This document shows, in pieces, positions 62,406 through 64,000 of a stretch of 64,000 nucleotides of DNA (positions are counted from its first letter, which is position 1; every line of letters begins with the position of its first letter). Under the pieces are notes generated by a model. That model saw only the letters and a program-made list of their open reading frames with translations. It ran no database searches and was not told the origin of the DNA. The stretch comes from JAFMJV01 sp963814315 (GTDB lineage Bacteria > Chloroflexota > Limnocylindria > Limnocylindrales > CSP1-4): contig CAWFCG010000003.1 in the NCBI GenBank assembly GCA_963814315.1, positions 310,001-374,000 on the forward strand. The letters run 5' to 3'. Position numbers and translations under genes: made by a program.

Positions 62406-63967
62406 CCGACCCCGACGAAGGGGCGCGGCCCTGGCGAGTTGGCCACGGGCAGGTAGAGGTCGATGGCCAGTCCGCCGAGATCACTGGGGTGTGCCTCGAC
62501 ACGCCCGCCGGTGGCCTCGATGAGCCCTCTTGTGACCGCGAGCCCGACGCCCGTGCCGGCACGTGAGCCGCGTGTCTGGGTCGGTACTCGGTAGAACTTG
62601 TCGAACAGTTGCGGCAGTGCCTCCGGCGGCACGCCACCGCCAGCATCCTCCACGCGGAGCCGGACGTAGGGCTCCTCGGGGACCTCGCTTGCCACGAGCC
62701 GCAGTGGAGTGCTGGGCGACGTGTACTTGATGGCGTTCTCGACCACGTTCGTGAGTGCCTCATCGAGGAAGATGGGATCGATCTCGACCAGCGGCGACTC
62801 CAGCTGGACCTGCATCGGGCGGCCGGTGAGGCGCTGTTTCAGGCGTTCGAGGACGCGACCGACCAGGTCATCGAGTTCGAAGACGTCACGATCGGCTCGG
62901 AGCACGCCGGCCTCGATCCGGCTCAAGTCGAGCAGGTTGGTCACGAGCCGGTTCAGGTACTCCACTTCGCGGTCGATGGCGTCCGCGCTCTCCTGTTGGT
63001 CCTGTCGGCTCAGCCCAGCACCCGGCCGAAGCGACCCCGCTGCTGCGCGGATGGTGGCGAGTGGCGTGCGCAGATCATGGGACACCGATTGCAGCAGCGC
63101 TGACTTCAGTGCGTCGCTCTGACGGGCGATCTCAGCAGCCTGGGTCTCAGCGGCAAGACGGTCGTGGGCCAACGCGCCCCCGAGCTGATCCGCCGCGGCG
63201 GCAAGGAGTCGCGACTCCGTCTGGTTCGGCTCGCCGCGCTCTCGGCGCCGGAGCGCCCAGATCGAGCCGAGTGACATTTCGCCCGCCGTGATGCGTACCC
63301 GGTACGCCTCGCGATCGATGCGAGCCGCGGTGCGGCGGGTCGGCTGATGGACTCGGATCCACGGCGCCGGGTCTTCCCCGGGCGTCCGACGCAGCACCTG
63401 CTGGACAGCCGGGACCACAGGATGCGTGCCGTCCACCTCGCTGTCGGCTGCCACCCGCTCGCTGGCCTCGTCAGCCCCAAGCGAGATCCAGATCCGTTCT
63501 GCGTACGTCTCCTCTCGAAGGATGCGAGCGATGATCGGTAGAACGGCCGGCGTGGACTTGCGAACGGCCAATTCGCGGCTCACTTGGAACAAGGCGCGTG
63601 CTTCGCGCTCGCGTGCTCGCGCCTCCATGGCACGGGAACGCTGCAGGGCGGCGAGTTGGCCCACCACCACGCCGACGAAGAGCAGGAGGATGACGCTCAC
63701 CCATTCCCCTGGATCGCTGACCTTGAGCGTCAGACGCGGATCGGTGAAGAAGAGATCGTACGCGAGGAATGAGCCGACGGCAGCCACCACAGCTCCCGCG
63801 GTTCCGGCTGCGACGGCGCTGGCCACCACTGCTGCCAGGTATACGATCGAGGCGTTCGACACGGCAAGCTGGGTCTCGAGCAGCGCCACCGCGACCGTGG
63901 CAACTGCCACCGACACGAACGCGATGACCAGCAGCTGCCCGGCTCTTCGCAAATCGACGTAGCCCAT
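62402..63967 (-). CDS. KdpD C-terminal half: DUF4118 histidine kinase
   Basis: A 521-residue membrane histidine kinase. Four hydrophobic helices of the DUF4118 type occupy about residues 10-105 (LLVIAFVSVAVATVAVALLE, VILLLFVGVVVGQLAAL). A GAF-like region follows, then the phosphorylated His near residue 297 in LLQSVSHDLRTPLATIRAA, and the ATPase N-, G1- and G2-boxes in TNVVENAIKYTSPST, RVEDAGGGVPPE and RAGTGVGLAVTRGL. It lacks the KdpD and Usp domains, which are encoded separately at 55.1-56.3 kb. Three ATGs are adjacent (63973, 63970, 63967); the last is preferred because a TACGAT hexamer lies 7 nt before it. Confidence 0.92.
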   Translation of the reverse strand: MGYVDLRRAGQLLVIAFVSVAVATVAVALLETQLAVSNASIVYLAAVVASAVAAGTAGAVVAAVGSFLAYDLFFTDPRLTLKVSDPGEWVSVILLLFVGVVVGQLAALQRSRAMEARAREREARALFQVSRELAVRKSTPAVLPIIARILREETYAERIWISLGADEASERVAADSEVDGTHPVVPAVQQVLRRTPGEDPAPWIRVHQPTRRTAARIDREAYRVRITAGEMSLGSIWALRRRERGEPNQTESRLLAAAADQLGGALAHDRLAAETQAAEIARQSDALKSALLQSVSHDLRTPLATIRAAAGSLRPGAGLSRQDQQESADAIDREVEYLNRLVTNLLDLSRIEAGVLRADRDVFELDDLVGRVLERLKQRLTGRPMQVQLESPLVEIDPIFLDEALTNVVENAIKYTSPSTPLRLVASEVPEEPYVRLRVEDAGGGVPPEALPQLFDKFYRVPTQTRGSRAGTGVGLAVTRGLIEATGGRVEAHPSDLGGLAIDLYLPVANSPGPRPFVGVG

Positions 63968-63974
63968 CATCATG

Positions 63975-63980
63975 ATCGTA
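63975..63980 (-). promoter_or_regulatory. -10 hexamer of probable leaderless kinase transcript
   Basis: Minus-strand TACGAT lies 7 nt before the third ATG (63967). The -35 region would be at or beyond the window edge. Confidence 0.5.
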
Positions 63981-64000
63981 GCCCCGATAGGAGCGCCCGT

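Overview
The window is a GC-rich, densely packed piece of bacterial chromosome. It mixes housekeeping genes (groES-groEL, pcrA, ligA, gatC/gatA/gatB, tdk, dnaE) with cell-surface, transport and signalling genes. The likely source is an uncultivated Chloroflexota, perhaps Limnocylindria/Ellin6529-like. That placement is an inference from gene content: CIRCE-controlled groESL, a pcrA with a long acidic N-terminus, DUF4287, two BMP-type binding proteins without a lipobox, CARDB-like surface repeats and frequent leaderless starts. No rRNA and no complete tRNA was found.

Region 1-7 kb: the end of a right-handed beta-helix protein, a GT4 glycosyltransferase, the groES-groEL operon (sigma-A-like promoter, CIRCE operator, strong shared terminator), and a coupled pair for surface-polysaccharide modification (CapK/PaaK-like adenylating enzyme and NeuD/PglD-like acyltransferase). 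Region 7-26.5 kb: a secreted protein, thymidine kinase, PcrA helicase, a DUF4287 protein, a three-gene ABC-2 exporter, a membrane sulfatase-fold protein, ligA, gatCA, a PH-domain membrane protein with a Glu-Pro repeat tail, and an aminotransferase coupled to gatB.

Region 26.5-33.5 kb: a complete BmpA/NupNOPQ-type importer, probably for nucleosides, with a substrate-binding protein at each end and a CoA-binding protein before the second. Two hairpins after the first binding-protein gene may tune its expression relative to the ATPase. Region 33.6-45.1 kb is mainly cell surface: a frameshifted M14 carboxypeptidase, a 1575-residue mosaic surface protein with a hairpin-rich leader, a sortase-fold protein whose expected catalytic Cys is Ser, an HD-GYP response regulator, a PlsC acyltransferase and a GH25 muramidase.

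Region 45.3-53.7 kb: dnaE, a Tat-exported protein, a double META-domain protein, and a P-type ATPase preceded by an overlapping 51-codon ORF. Region 53.7-55.1 kb is a scar: a Cys-rich receiver-like protein, a 55-nt tRNA-Leu(CAA) 3' fragment and the first ~40 codons of an IS110 transposase. Region 55.1-64 kb is an unusual Kdp potassium-uptake locus, transcribed right to left with nearly every gene overlapping the next. The order is histidine kinase (DUF4118-HisKA-HATPase), kdpE, an unknown small protein, a lone receiver, a 29-aa membrane peptide, kdpF, kdpA, kdpB, kdpC and a separate KdpD N-terminal half (KdpD-Usp). KdpD is thus split into two genes at opposite ends of the locus, with the IS110 remnant against the end of the N-terminal half.

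Many starts have a TAnnnT hexamer 6-9 nt upstream and no Shine-Dalgarno, suggesting leaderless mRNAs. Other genes (groES, groEL, both BMP genes, the GH25 gene) have clear AGGAGG-type sites.
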